NCBI RefSeq assembly: GCF_014107495.1
Contig: NZ_CP041969.1
Span: forward strand, 4,451,501 to 4,515,500
Direction: 5' to 3'
DNA length: 64,000 nt
Source of the DNA: Cohnella cholangitidis
GTDB taxonomy: Bacteria > Bacillota > Bacilli > Paenibacillales > Paenibacillaceae
This document shows positions 8,715 to 18,005 of the stretch, piece after piece. The position numbers and the translations under genes are program-made. The notes beneath the pieces were generated by a model that did no database searches, had not been told where the DNA came from, and saw only the letters and a list, made by a program, of their open reading frames with translations. Position 1 is the stretch's first letter. Every line of letters starts with the position of its first letter.

Positions 8715-9853
8715 ATGCGTCGTCGGATTTCATGGATCACCGCTATTGCCCTTGTATCGGTCATCTTCTTGGCCGGTTGCGGGAGCAAAAATGCGGATTC
8801 GATCGTGAAGGACCTGGACAAAGTCGTTAGCAAGATGGAGAGTTATGAAGGCAGCGGTACGATGAGATTACATACAGGACAGCAGCCGCTTGAGTACAAG
8901 GTCGAGGTGTGGTATCAGAAGCCGGATCTGTATCGGATTTCCTTAACCAACGCCAAAAGGGACATCACGCAAATCGTCCTTCGCAATGAAGAAGGGGTGT
9001 TCGTGCTCACCCCGCAGCTTAACAAGAGCTATCGGTTCCAGAGCGATTGGCCGGACAATCAAGGCCAGGTGTACTTGTTCCAGACGCTCGCGCAGAGCAT
9101 TCTTCTGGACAACTCAAGGCAGTTCACGACGGATAAGGACAACTACGTGTTCGACGTGATGGCCGGCAATTATCAGAACGGTTCATTCGCGCGGCAGAAG
9201 ATCTGGCTCAACCAAAAAGATTATTCGCCTAAGCTGGTGGAAGTTTCCGATGCGAACGGGAACAAGATGGTCGAGGTCGTCTTCGATTCTTTCAACTTCG
9301 ATAAGAAATTCGATAAATCCGCGTTCGATATGGATAAGAACATGGGGCCGCGCCGAACGCCAAGCCTTCCGATACGAATGAGGGAAGCGCTAGTCCCGAT
9401 GCATCGGGTTCGCCGGATGCCGGATCTTCTCCGGAGGCTACCGTAACGCCGGACGATGAAACTTCCGCGCAGCCTGATCAAGAAGGCACGGAAACGTCAT
9501 CCGAACCGGTTAACCTGACGGTGATCGAACCGGATGTGGATGCTTTGCCTGCCGGCGTCGAATTGCAGGATCAGAGCGACCTGCAGCTCGGAGATTCGCA
9601 GGGCGTCATGCTTCGCTACACGGGAAGCTATGACTTCACGATCGTGGAAATGGTCGCTAAGGATAGAGCAGCAACGTCCAGCAACGGGATCGCGTTGGAT
9701 CTGGGCTTTACTCTCGGACACCTGACGGAAGGCGAAACGAGCACGTTGACCTGGAGTTACGACGGCGTAGAATACCGCCTGAGCACGCAGGATTTACCGC
9801 AGGAAGACATGATTCGCGTCGCGCAATCGATGGAGCAATCCTCGGGCAAATAA
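8715..9853 (+). CDS. ydcC: YdcC-type LolA-like sporulation lipoprotein, frameshifted
   Basis: Lipoprotein of the LolA-like fold, related to Bacillus YdcC by sequence type and by its place directly ahead of alr. ATG 8715 follows GAGGGGTGG and gives a signal ending FLAGC; an ATG at 8682 lacks a ribosome site. The LolA-like domain spans about residues 25-215. The frame breaks at GGGG 9344-9347: one added G restores MGAAPNAKPSDTNEG and a Ser/Pro/Asp-rich linker, then a C-terminal domain ending at 9853. As sequenced, the first frame stops at 9446. This is probably an assembly error rather than loss of the gene. Confidence 0.82.
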
Positions 9854-9860
9854 AGCAGGC

Positions 9861-9897
9861 CGGACAGGGTCGATCGCCTCCCGATCGGCCCTGTTCC
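9861..9897 (+). terminator. Hairpin after ydcC
   Basis: A long imperfect inverted repeat (GGACAGGGTCGATCG with its near complement) directly follows the stop. There is no clear T-run, so termination is uncertain. Confidence 0.4.
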
Positions 9898-10003
9898 GCT
9901 CCCGATAGGAAAAGGTTGCCTGCTTGAATATCGTTGACAGTACCCCTTCCTCCCGGTAACATTACTTTATTGTAGCTTTTGCAGCAGGGTAGGTGAACGG
10001 TCC

Positions 10004-11188
10004 GTGGACTGTTATTACCGGCCGACCGTGGCCGAGATTTCCCTAGACGCCCTTGACCGTAACATCGGGGCATTCCGCGAACGTTTAGCCGTTGGCACCA
10101 AATTGTTGGCGTCCGTCAAGGCAAATGCCTATGGGCATGGGGCGGTAGAGATTGCGAGAAGAGCGGTGGCGTCCGGCGCCGATTACTTGGGTGTCGCGTT
10201 CCTGGATGAGGCGTTGCAATTGCGGGCCTCGGGAATCGACGCTCCTATTCTGGTGTTGGGATATACGCCTCCGGAAGGTTATCTTCTCGCTAGGGAACAA
10301 GGAATTACCGTTACTTTATATCGCGATCGAATGTTAGACGAGGTGGAGAGCCTTCCATTGTCCACCGACGGTAAAAAACTGAAGGCGCATATTAAGATCG
10401 ATTCCGGCATGGGCAGACTCGGTTTGCTCCCCGGACCGCAAGCCGAGCGGTTTATGGAGAGGGCTTTCTCGCTGCCGCAATTGGAAGTAGAGGGGCTGTT
10501 CACCCATTATGCCCGCGCGGATGAAGAAGATAAAGCTTATACTCATCTTCAGGTAGAGCGGTTCGCTGGCGTAGTCGACTACGTGCGGCGTTCCGGACTG
10601 CCGATTTCGATCATTCATAGCGGCAATAGCGCCGCGGGAATCGATTTGCCCGAGAACGTAGGCCATATGCTGCGGCTCGGCATCAGCATGTACGGTCTAT
10701 ATCCAAGCGATGAAGTGAATTTCGGCGCGGTGCGGCTTGAGCCGGTGCTGTCGTTGAAAACTTCCATCGTGCATACCAAGCGCTTGCCGGCAGGAGAGGG
10801 AATCAGTTACGGCACGAGATACTTCACGCAGGGCGAGGAAGTTATCGGTACCCTTCCGATCGGTTATGCGGACGGCTTCAGCCGGATGCTGAGCGGTAAA
10901 GCGGAAGTGCTTGTCCGCGGACAGAGGGTTCCCGTGCTAGGGACGATTTGCATGGATCAATGCATGATTCGGTTGAATGACGCCGCGTCCGGAGGAACCG
11001 CAATCGAACCCGGAGAAGAGGTCGTGATCATCGGTCGTCAAGGGGATGCCATCCTCTCGGCGGAAGAGGTCGCGGCTAAGCTGGGCACGATTAATTACGA
11101 GCTGATCTGCATGCTGGCTGCCCGCGTACCGCGCGTTTATCGCAGCGGCAACGAGATCCTCTCGGTCGTCAATCCTTTGCTAGGATAA
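10004..11188 (+). CDS. alr: Alanine racemase
   Basis: PLP enzyme interconverting L- and D-alanine for peptidoglycan synthesis; 394 residues, cytoplasmic. The PLP lysine is K39 in SVKANAYGHG and the opposing catalytic tyrosine is Y269 in GISYGTRY. The start is GTG 10004. The TIM-barrel domain covers about residues 10-245 and the C-terminal beta domain follows. The order ydcC-alr-ndoAI-ndoA matches the Bacillus arrangement, which supports the naming of all four genes. Confidence 0.97.
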   Translation: MDCYYRPTVAEISLDALDRNIGAFRERLAVGTKLLASVKANAYGHGAVEIARRAVASGADYLGVAFLDEALQLRASGIDAPILVLGYTPPEGYLLAREQGITVTLYRDRMLDEVESLPLSTDGKKLKAHIKIDSGMGRLGLLPGPQAERFMERAFSLPQLEVEGLFTHYARADEEDKAYTHLQVERFAGVVDYVRRSGLPISIIHSGNSAAGIDLPENVGHMLRLGISMYGLYPSDEVNFGAVRLEPVLSLKTSIVHTKRLPAGEGISYGTRYFTQGEEVIGTLPIGYADGFSRMLSGKAEVLVRGQRVPVLGTICMDQCMIRLNDAASGGTAIEPGEEVVIIGRQGDAILSAEEVAAKLGTINYELICMLAARVPRVYRSGNEILSVVNPLLG

Positions 11189-11375
11189 AATTGGAAAAAC
11201 CTTTCTTGCCTGCGGAAGCAGGATTGTTAGAGACGCTATCGAATTGTAACTATTACGACTAGCTCTCCGCGTTCGGCGGTGAGCGGAATGACCGCGAAAT
11301 CGTATATTTCTAAGCTAACTCATGCATACTGGGAAATAGGGTGCTTGTTGGAAAATCTTTGGGGGTGTCCGTTCG

Positions 11376-11657
11376 GTGGCCAATTTACACAATACGAAAC
11401 GCATTATGATCAGTCTTCCGGATCATTTGCTGCGCGAAGTCGATTTCGTCGTCGCCAAGGAAAATACGAATCGCAGCGAGATTATTCGCCAGGCCATGAA
11501 GCATTACCTGGTGGATCGCAAGAAGCGGTTAATTCGCGACGCGATGCAGCGCGGGTATTTGGAAATGGCTAAAATCAATCTGCATATGGCCTCTGAAGCG
11601 TTTCACGCCGAAGAGGATGCGGAAAACATACTCGGTCGCCTTGTGAGCGGGGTGTAA
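11376..11657 (+). CDS. ndoAI: EndoAI antitoxin, ribbon-helix-helix
   Basis: Antitoxin of 93 residues that neutralises the NdoA/MazF endoribonuclease and binds DNA to repress the pair. The N-terminal ribbon-helix-helix (about residues 8-52) contains RIMISLPDHLLREVD and NRSEIIRQAM; the C-terminal helix binds the toxin. The start is GTG 11376 after GGGGGTG. The stop lies three bases before the toxin start. The downstream-of-alr position matches Bacillus. Confidence 0.93.
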   Translation: MANLHNTKRIMISLPDHLLREVDFVVAKENTNRSEIIRQAMKHYLVDRKKRLIRDAMQRGYLEMAKINLHMASEAFHAEEDAENILGRLVSGV

Positions 11658-11660
11658 ACT

Positions 11661-12011
11661 TTGATTGTCAAACGCGGGGATGTTTTCTATGCGGATTTGT
11701 CGCCGGTCGTCGGTTCGGAGCAGGGCGGAGTGCGCCCGGTTCTGATTATCCAGAACGATATCGGCAACCGATTCAGTCCGACGGTCATCGTAGCGGCCAT
11801 AACGGCGCAAATCCAGAAAGCGAAGTTGCCAACCCACGTCGAAATCGAAGCGAAAACTCATGGCATGGAGCGGGATTCGGTTATCCTGCTGGAACAAATC
11901 CGGACGATCGACAAACAGCGGTTGACGGACAAAATTACGCATTTGGACGATGAAACGATGCGCAAAGTGGATGAAGCTTTGCAGATCAGCGTAGGTTTAA
12001 TCGATTTTTGA
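11661..12011 (+). CDS. ndoA: mRNA interferase NdoA (MazF/EndoA)
   Basis: Sequence-specific endoribonuclease toxin of 116 residues, a full-length MazF fold. The conserved N-terminus is VKRGDVFYADLSPVVGSEQGG with RPVLIIQND, and the ERDSVILLEQIRTIDK block follows. The start is TTG 11661, a weak start that may keep toxin below antitoxin. A hairpin with a T5 tail ends the unit. Confidence 0.96.
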   Translation: MIVKRGDVFYADLSPVVGSEQGGVRPVLIIQNDIGNRFSPTVIVAAITAQIQKAKLPTHVEIEAKTHGMERDSVILLEQIRTIDKQRLTDKITHLDDETMRKVDEALQISVGLIDF

Positions 12012-12019
12012 ACATACAA

Positions 12020-12055
12020 AGACAGGGGCTGCGGATGCGGTTGCCTGTCGTTTTT
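12020..12055 (+). terminator. Terminator after ndoA
   Basis: GACAGG pairs with CCTGTC around an 18-base loop and is followed by GTTTTTG. Confidence 0.6.
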
Positions 12056-12077
12056 GTGACTTAATGAGGTTGCCAAC

Positions 12078-12112
12078 CTTCTTGGTGCTGAAAATCTGTC
12101 TTTTTGAACTTT
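12078..12112. repeat. Solo right end of MITE-like repeat
   Basis: This 35-base stretch matches the right end of the two 168-bp repeats at 35763-36116 in about 32 of 35 positions, including the terminal TTTTTGAAC. Only this end is recognisable, so it is a remnant. Confidence 0.65.
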
Positions 12113-12146
12113 CACTTAGAATAAGGAGATTGGAGAGGATTAGGAA

Positions 12147-13381
12147 ATGACGACATTAAACGAACGGCTCGAAAAATATGCGGAACTCATCGTCAGAGTA
12201 GGCGTTAACGTGCAAGAAGGCCAAGAAGTATTCGTTACGGGTTCGGTCGAAATGGCTTCTCTAGTTCGCTTAGTAGCGGGAAAAGCATACGAAGCCGGGG
12301 CAAGCAACGTGCATGTGGATTGGGTTGACGAGGCGTTGTCCCGTTTGAAGTACGAGAAAGCGGCGGACGACGTGTTTACTCGTTTCCCGGCATGGGAGAC
12401 GGCCAAAAAAACGCGTTCGTTGAGAGCGGCGCGGCGTTCATCTCCATCATCTCGCCAAACCCGGATTTGTTGAAGGGGATCGATCCGCAGCGCATCGGCA
12501 ATTACCAGAAGGCATCGGGCCAAGGGCTCGCGGAGTTCAGAAGAGCGATTCAGGCGGACAAAGTAAGCTGGACCGTCGTTGCCGCTTCTACGAAGGACTG
12601 GGCGCTTAAAGTATTCCCGAACAGCGATTCCGAGCAGCATGCGGTGGATCGGTTGTGGGAAGCGATCTTCAAGTCGGTTCGCCTGAACGCGGCGGATCCG
12701 GTCAAAGCTTGGGAAGAGCATAACGCGACGCTGCATCGGAAGAGCGATATCCTGAACGAGAAGCACTTCCGCACGCTGCGTTACAGTGCTCCGGGCACTG
12801 AGCTTACGGTCGATCTGCCGGAGAAGCATCTGTGGGTCGCAGCGAGCAGCACGAACGCGAACGATATTCCTTTCATGGCCAATATGCCGACGGAAGAAGT
12901 GTTTACCGTGCCGGAGAAGACGGGCGTTAACGGTTACGTATCGAGCACGAAGCCGCTTAGCCACGGAGGCAACATCATTGACGGTTTCAAGCTTACTTTC
13001 GAGAACGGCCGGATCGTCCGGGCCGAAGCGGAGAAAGGGCAGGAGTTTTTGCAACAATTGGTCGATACGGACGAGGGCTCGCACTACTTGGGCGAAGTCG
13101 CGTTAGTGCCGCACGAATCTCCGATCTCGCAATCGAACGTGCTCTTCTTCAACACGTTATTCGACGAGAATGCTTCGAACCATTTTGCCATCGGCAGCGG
13201 TTACGCCTTCAACGTTGAAGGCGGCAAACGGATGTCGCCGGAAGAACTGGCCAGCAACGGCGTTAACTCCAGCATTATGCACGTCGATTTCATGATCGGA
13301 TCCGCGGACATGGACATCGACGGAGTGCAAGCCGACGGAACGGTCGTACCGATCTTCCGCAAAGGCAATTGGGCGATCTAA
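12147..13381 (+). CDS. M29 family aminopeptidase, frameshifted
   Basis: Metal-dependent aminopeptidase of the M29/thermophilic AmpS type, about 411 residues once joined; cytoplasmic peptide turnover. The N-terminal segment has ERLEKYAELIVRVGVNVQEG. The C-terminal half carries conserved blocks NDIPFMANMPTEEVFT, GSHYLGEVALVPHESPIS and NHFAIGSGYAF, which hold the expected metal-ligand Glu/His residues. The first frame breaks at the A7 run 12405-12411: an eighth A continues as KKNAFVESGAAFISI. The second frame is open to 13381. An isolated one-base loss in an otherwise intact gene suggests sequencing error. Confidence 0.88.
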
Positions 13382-13408
13382 ACGGATATAGTGAAAAGCG
13401 CCTCTCCT

Positions 13409-13448
13409 GCGCCTCTCCTTCGCTTTCGCGCCGGAGAGGCGTTTAATT
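13409..13448 (+). terminator. Terminator after aminopeptidase
   Basis: GCGCCTCTCC pairs with GGAGAGGCG around a 14-base loop, followed by TTTAATTT. Confidence 0.75.
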
Positions 13449-13530
13449 TGTCGCCGCCGAAAAGCTTGCTTAAGCTCGACAAGAAATACATAATAATAGG
13501 ATGCAAAATAGCAGTGGGAGGCACTTATCG

Positions 13531-15711
13531 ATGAGCGTTGGCAATGAGGCTGCTGTAGCGGCCGCGCAAGAGCGTATGTTGAAGCAGATAGCGGGCGAAT
13601 TATCGCTAGGCTTAGGCCAAGTTAAGACCGTTGCGGCGCTTTTGGACGACGGGAACACCATACCTTTTATCGCGAGATATCGCAAAGAGATGACCGGCGA
13701 GCTGGACGAGGTACAGCTTCGCGCCATCGATGATCGTCGCAATTACTTGAAAGGGCTGGAGGATCGCAAAGGCGAGGTTATCCGGCTGATCGAAGAGCAA
13801 GGCAAGCTGACGCCGGAACTCCAGGCAGCCATCGAGAAATCGACGAAGCTTCAAGAAGTGGAAGATCTCTACAGACCTTATCGCCAGAAGCGGAAAACCC
13901 GCGCGAGCGTTGCCAAGGAACGCGGGCTCGAACCGTTGGCGCTGTGGCTGCTCTCGCAGCCTAGGCAAGGAGATTTGCTTGGCGAGGCAGCCAAATACGT
14001 CGATGCGGACAAAGGGGTTGCTACGCCCGAGGACGCCATTCAGGGCGCATCGGATATCGTAGCCGAAGGAATCGCGGACGACGCGGATATTCGCCGCTGG
14101 GTCCGTAAATTTACATGGGACCAAGGGCTGTTGCTAAGCAAAGCCAAAGACGCGGAAGCTGAATCCGTATACGAGATGTACTACAAATACTCCGAACCCG
14201 TGAAGCGGTTACCTCCCCATCGGGTATTGGCCATAAACCGCGGCGAGCGCGAGGAAGTCTTGTCCGTGTCTATCGACGTCCCGACCGAGAGGATCGTAGA
14301 AGAACTAAACCGCAGAACGTTAAAAGGGCAGTCCGTCGCGCGCGATACGCTCGCGGCTGCGGCGGAGGATGCTTATAAACGTCTTATATCCCCATCGATC
14401 GAGCGCGAGCTTCGCGGGGAATTGACGGAACGCGCGGAGGAGCACGCGATCGGCATCTTTTCGGAAAACTTGCGCAACCTACTGCTTCAGCCGCCCGTCA
14501 AAGGGCGGGTCGTGCTCGGAGTGGACCCCGCTTATCGGACGGGCTGCAAGCTGGCCGTCGTGGACGATACGGGCAAGCTAATGGAAGTCGCCGTCACCTA
14601 CCCGACTCCTCCGCACAATAAGAAAGCCGAAGCCGAAGTCGTTTTCCGCCGTTTAATCAATCAGTACGGCATTCAACTAATCGTAATCGGCAACGGTACG
14701 GGCTCGCGGGAGACCGAGCAGTTCGTCGTCGGGATTATCCACGCCATGCCCGAACGCAACCTGCAATATTTGATCGTCAACGAGGCCGGAGCGAGCGTAT
14801 ATTCCGCATCCATGCTGGCGGCGGAGGAATTCCCCGATCTCGACGTATCGGAGCGGAGCGCGGTATCGATCGCTCGCCGGTTGCAGGACCCGCTGGCGGA
14901 GCTCGTGAAGATCGAACCGAAAGCAATCGGCGTAGGTCAATATCAGCATGACGTCACGCAGAAGAGATTGGACGAGAGCTTATCGGGTGTCGTAGAATCC
15001 GCGGTTAACCATGTCGGAGTAGACGTGAATACGGCTTCTCCATCGCTGCTGTCTTACGTGTCCGGCATCAATGCCACGATGGCCCGGAATATCGTGAAGC
15101 TTCGCGAGGAGAAGGGCAAATTCACCGAACGTTCGCAGATTCAGAAGGTGCCGCGGCTCGGCGCCAAAACCTATGAACAATGCGCGGGATTCCTCCGCAT
15201 CACCGATGGCAAGAATCCGTTGGACCGGACTCCTATCCACCCCGAATCGTACGACGTGGTAGGCAAGCTGTTCAAAGACCTCGGGTTGAAATTAACGGAT
15301 ATCGGAACCGAAGCGTTGAATGAAAAGTTGAACGAGATTCCTTTAGAGGAAGTATCGGCAAGGCTGGATGTCGGTATCCCGACTCTTCGCGACATCGTGG
15401 ACAGCTTGCAACGTCCGGGACGGGATCCCCGCGACGAGCTTCCGCCTCCGATTTTCCACACGGACGTGTTGGATATCGAGGATTTGAAGCCGGGGATGGA
15501 GCTGAAAGGAACGGTACGGAACGTGGTCGACTTTGGCGCTTTCGTCGATATCGGCATCAAGAACGACGGACTCGTGCACATTTCCCAACTCAGCAATAAA
15601 TTCGTTAAGCATCCTACCGAGGTCGTCGCCGTCGGCGATACGGTTACGGTATGGGTACTCGGTTCCGATTTGAAAAAAGGCCGAGTAAGCCTGACTATGC
15701 GACAACCTTAA
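13531..15711 (+). CDS. tex: Tex family RNA-binding transcription accessory protein
   Basis: Conserved nucleic-acid-binding protein of 726 residues; its family is linked to transcription, though the exact role is unsettled. In order: the Tex N-terminal helical region with NTIPFIARYRKEMTG (about 45-60), the RNase H-like YqgF domain starting VVLGVDPAYRTGCK (about 330), helix-hairpin-helix repeats containing VDVNTASPSLLSYVSG (about 490-560), and a C-terminal S1 domain (about 650-725) with VDFGAFVDIG. ATG 13531 is preferred over 13501 because GGGAGG lies ten bases ahead of it. It is a single-gene unit ended by a terminator. Confidence 0.96.
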   Translation: MSVGNEAAVAAAQERMLKQIAGELSLGLGQVKTVAALLDDGNTIPFIARYRKEMTGELDEVQLRAIDDRRNYLKGLEDRKGEVIRLIEEQGKLTPELQAAIEKSTKLQEVEDLYRPYRQKRKTRASVAKERGLEPLALWLLSQPRQGDLLGEAAKYVDADKGVATPEDAIQGASDIVAEGIADDADIRRWVRKFTWDQGLLLSKAKDAEAESVYEMYYKYSEPVKRLPPHRVLAINRGEREEVLSVSIDVPTERIVEELNRRTLKGQSVARDTLAAAAEDAYKRLISPSIERELRGELTERAEEHAIGIFSENLRNLLLQPPVKGRVVLGVDPAYRTGCKLAVVDDTGKLMEVAVTYPTPPHNKKAEAEVVFRRLINQYGIQLIVIGNGTGSRETEQFVVGIIHAMPERNLQYLIVNEAGASVYSASMLAAEEFPDLDVSERSAVSIARRLQDPLAELVKIEPKAIGVGQYQHDVTQKRLDESLSGVVESAVNHVGVDVNTASPSLLSYVSGINATMARNIVKLREEKGKFTERSQIQKVPRLGAKTYEQCAGFLRITDGKNPLDRTPIHPESYDVVGKLFKDLGLKLTDIGTEALNEKLNEIPLEEVSARLDVGIPTLRDIVDSLQRPGRDPRDELPPPIFHTDVLDIEDLKPGMELKGTVRNVVDFGAFVDIGIKNDGLVHISQLSNKFVKHPTEVVAVGDTVTVWVLGSDLKKGRVSLTMRQP

Positions 15712-15720
15712 ATTCATGGG

Positions 15721-15757
15721 GCCTGAGCGGACAATGTTCCGTCTCGGGCTTCGTTTT
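15721..15757 (+). terminator. Terminator after tex
   Basis: GCCTGAG-CGG pairs with CCG-TCTCGGGC, followed by TTCGTTTT. Confidence 0.65.
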
Positions 15758-15833
15758 GCCGAGGATAAGTTTATTTTCCCTCTTGTTCCGGCGCGCGGAT
15801 TTCGATACAATTCAAGCAATCGGAGGCGATAAA

Positions 15834-16316
15834 ATGAAGCCGGAAAAATGCGTCGGATTCCATCATCCCAAATGGTTCGGATTAGCGCTCCAAGCGCTTG
15901 TCATTTTATCCAGAGACGGCATTCAAACTTGCCCAAGCGCGGAGCTGGCGGTGCATTTGCAGTCCGAAGCGACTTTGCTGCGCCGTATTCTGGCAACGCT
16001 CGCGAAAGGCGGCATTCTGGAAACCCGGGAAGGACGGGACGGCGGATATTTGTTGAAAAAAGACCCCTATACGATCACGTTAGCGGAAGTATACTCCGTG
16101 CTTCAAGTAAGCGATCCCGTATCGATGGGAATCAAAGAAACGACCGGCACGCATGCATTCGGCCAAGAAATGAACGCGATATTTTGCGGGCTGACCAAAG
16201 AGATGGACCGTTCGATTCTTGATGTGCTTGGCAGGTATTCCGTCGGACAAATTGCCGAAAGAGTCCACCATTGCCAGGGAAAAAAGACGGATGAAATCGG
16301 GAATTTGAGCAGTTGA
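15834..16316 (+). CDS. Rrf2 family transcriptional regulator
   Basis: Winged-helix regulator of 160 residues. The Rrf2 core is at about residues 12-90, with LALQALVILS, the helix-turn-helix around TCPSAELAVHLQSEATLLRRIL, and the wing TREGRDGGYLL. Cysteines occur at C6, near 34, near 121 and near 149, but not in the tight IscR cluster, so an Fe-S cofactor is uncertain. ATG 15834 follows GGAGGCG. The next gene, a nitroreductase, has its own strong promoter beginning inside the last codons of this gene. Control of that gene is likely but inferred. Confidence 0.88.
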   Translation: MKPEKCVGFHHPKWFGLALQALVILSRDGIQTCPSAELAVHLQSEATLLRRILATLAKGGILETREGRDGGYLLKKDPYTITLAEVYSVLQVSDPVSMGIKETTGTHAFGQEMNAIFCGLTKEMDRSILDVLGRYSVGQIAERVHHCQGKKTDEIGNLSS

Positions 16317-16341
16317 CATTTGTTGGTCGCGGTTTTATACT
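16313..16341 (+). promoter_or_regulatory. Strong sigma-A promoter of nitroreductase gene
   Basis: TTGACA at 16313 and TATACT at 16336 with exactly 17 bases between. It drives a leader of about 230 bases containing the motif AACTGT at 16421 and 16524, its complement at 16355, and a hairpin CTGTGTT-6-AACACAG at 16423-16442. These are candidate Rrf2 sites or leader structure; no known riboswitch class was recognised. Confidence 0.7.
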
Positions 16342-16574
16342 GTGCAATATACGTAACAGTTAAACCGATTAGAGTCTCCAGTTTACTCTGCAGCTACGAT
16401 AGACGAATTTTTTTGATAGTAACTGTGTTGAAACTAACACAGATCTAAATCGGGAATCTTATGACAAGAGTGACGGAGTCGGCTGGAGATACGCAATAGC
16501 GCTGAGAGGATTATTTTTTTCTTAACTGTGGTTATTTTGCCTCAGTTTTACAATTCGAAATGGAGGAATAAACA

Positions 16575-17240
16575 ATGTCAACAACAACAACAACAACAAC
16601 GCATGTGACGTCCAACGCTTCCTTTTCCGATGTCGTTAAAGGCCGTCGCTCGGTAAGGAATTACGATTCGACTTTCAAAATTTCCAAGGAAGATATGACG
16701 GAGCTGCTGACGGAAGCTCTACGCGCTCCCTCCTCTTCCAACGTTCAGCCTTGGCGGTTTCTGGTCATCGATTCCCAAGAGCTCAAGGATAAGTTGCTTC
16801 CCATCGCTTTCAATCAACAGCAGGTTGTAGAAGCTTCCGCGGTCATTGCGGTGCTAGGCGATCTGGAGAGCTACAAGCTCGTGGACAAGATTTACAACCG
16901 GGCTTACGAAGCGGGGTATATGCCCGAAGCGACTAAGGACGCATTTATCTCCAGAACGACGCAAATGTACTCCTCCTTGCCGCCGGATGTCGCGCGCAAA
17001 ATTATTTATACGGACGGCGGCCTCGTATCCATGCAACTGATGCTGTCGGCCAAAGCGAGAGGCTACGATACGGTGCCTATGGGCGGCTACGACGCGGCGA
17101 AGTTCGTTGAGGCGTTCGGAATCGGCGAGCGGTATATTCCGATTATGCTGATCGCGATCGGCAAAGCGGCCAAAGAAGGCCATCCTTCGGTTAGGTTGAC
17201 GGTTGACGAAGTAGTCAGATGGAATGAATTCACGCTTTAA
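16575..17240 (+). CDS. Nitroreductase family protein
   Basis: FMN-dependent, NAD(P)H-using oxidoreductase of the nitroreductase fold; 221 residues, cytoplasmic. The FMN-binding signature is GRRSVRNYD near residue 23, followed by EALRAPSSSNVQPWRFLVI (about 47-65). The C-terminal GYDTVPMGGYD block is also typical. The N-terminus carries seven consecutive threonines encoded by a near-perfect ACA triplet run. GGAGG lies eight bases ahead of ATG 16575. It lies downstream of the Rrf2 gene and has a long untranslated leader. Confidence 0.92.
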   Translation: MSTTTTTTTHVTSNASFSDVVKGRRSVRNYDSTFKISKEDMTELLTEALRAPSSSNVQPWRFLVIDSQELKDKLLPIAFNQQQVVEASAVIAVLGDLESYKLVDKIYNRAYEAGYMPEATKDAFISRTTQMYSSLPPDVARKIIYTDGGLVSMQLMLSAKARGYDTVPMGGYDAAKFVEAFGIGERYIPIMLIAIGKAAKEGHPSVRLTVDEVVRWNEFTL

Positions 17241-17244
17241 ACAG

Positions 17245-17299
17245 CAAAAAAGGAGCTTCTTATCCAGCCTACAACGGCGGGGGGAAAGCTCCTTTTTCT
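17245..17299 (+). terminator. Terminator after nitroreductase
   Basis: AAAAAGGAGCTT pairs with AAGCTCCTTTTT across a loop of about 26 bases, with T-rich sequence after. Confidence 0.8.
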
Positions 17300-17306
17300 T
17301 TTAAAT

Positions 17307-17456
17307 TTAAGGGTTGATCCCCAGAGTATCTTTGGAATCTTTGGCTTTATCGGGTTTGGCGCGGTAATAAAACCAGCAATCGTTCAATAGACGAATTTGC
17401 CGGCGATCTTTTTTCTGGAATGCCGACATTAGCTGATTGCATAGCCATTGAGGCAT
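17307..17456 (-). CDS. cmpA: Cortex morphogenetic protein CmpA
   Basis: Micro-protein of 49 residues, reading MPQWLCNQLMSAFQKKD, then RRQIRLLNDCWFYYR and a charged tail. The core matches the small Bacillus sporulation protein CmpA, which controls spore cortex assembly and SpoIVA quality control. GGGGAGGAGGA lies just upstream of ATG 17456. It is on the opposite strand to the nitroreductase gene and shares the terminator region with it. Bacillus CmpA is about 37 residues; this version has a longer lysine/aspartate-rich end. Confidence 0.82.
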   Translation of the reverse strand: MPQWLCNQLMSAFQKKDRRQIRLLNDCWFYYRAKPDKAKDSKDTLGINP

Positions 17457-17545
17457 CGAAATCGTCCTCCTCCCCTATCACATGCTGTATGAATAGCATA
17501 TGGGGTTAGGCGGATGACCGTGCAGGTCCGAGGCAGGATTGGCGC

Positions 17546-17902
17546 CTACAGCATATCCTCATCTTCGTACCATTGCTCTAATTGGGCTTGAAGCGCGCGG
17601 ATTTCGGTTAACAACGAGATCAATGGATACGAGCCTTCCCGAATAGAGGAGAACGTCTGCTCCAGCTCGTTCACGTACGTCAAGCCGCCGATGGCCGAGC
17701 GATTCTCGTCAAGCAGATCCAACGCGCGAAACTCGGCGATCGCTTTAGGAAGCTGAGGCACGTTGTCGGCCGTTAGCTTGGACAATTCTTTATGAAGGCG
17801 TAAGTTCAATGCGCTTAATTGGTAAGCGTGCGAAGCGGGCATCTCCACGAACTGGAGCTGGCCGTCTTCCTGCTGGAATAGAACGTAGGACATTTCAGGC
17901 AT
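17546..17902 (-). CDS. Uncharacterised protein, 118 residues
   Basis: No function recognised. The protein is acidic and largely helical, beginning MPEMSYVLFQQEDGQLQFVE, with no membrane segment or signal. ATG 17902 is preferred over 17926 because GAGAGGAGA lies nine bases before it. It sits upstream of cmpA on the same strand, about 90 bases away, and divergent from the SprT-like gene. The placement suggests a conserved Paenibacillaceae gene, but no role can be assigned. Confidence 0.75.
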   Translation of the reverse strand: MPEMSYVLFQQEDGQLQFVEMPASHAYQLSALNLRLHKELSKLTADNVPQLPKAIAEFRALDLLDENRSAIGGLTYVNELEQTFSSIREGSYPLISLLTEIRALQAQLEQWYEDEDML

Positions 17903-18005
17903 ATGATGCGGTCTCCTCTCAACCATTTCTACTTGACAGTGTAGCCCAATCCGAGTCTACAATTCAAGTAGGTCAAGCAGATCCGTTCGACGGGAGCAAG
18001 GAGGA

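Noticed and set aside
13501..13530. Earlier ATG for tex
   Set aside because: The GGGAGG ribosome site lies between this ATG and the one at 13531, so the later start is used.
16440..16575. Known riboswitch in the nitroreductase leader (FMN, TPP, SAM considered)
   Set aside because: A CTGAGA-like piece is present, but none of the other conserved blocks of those classes were found.
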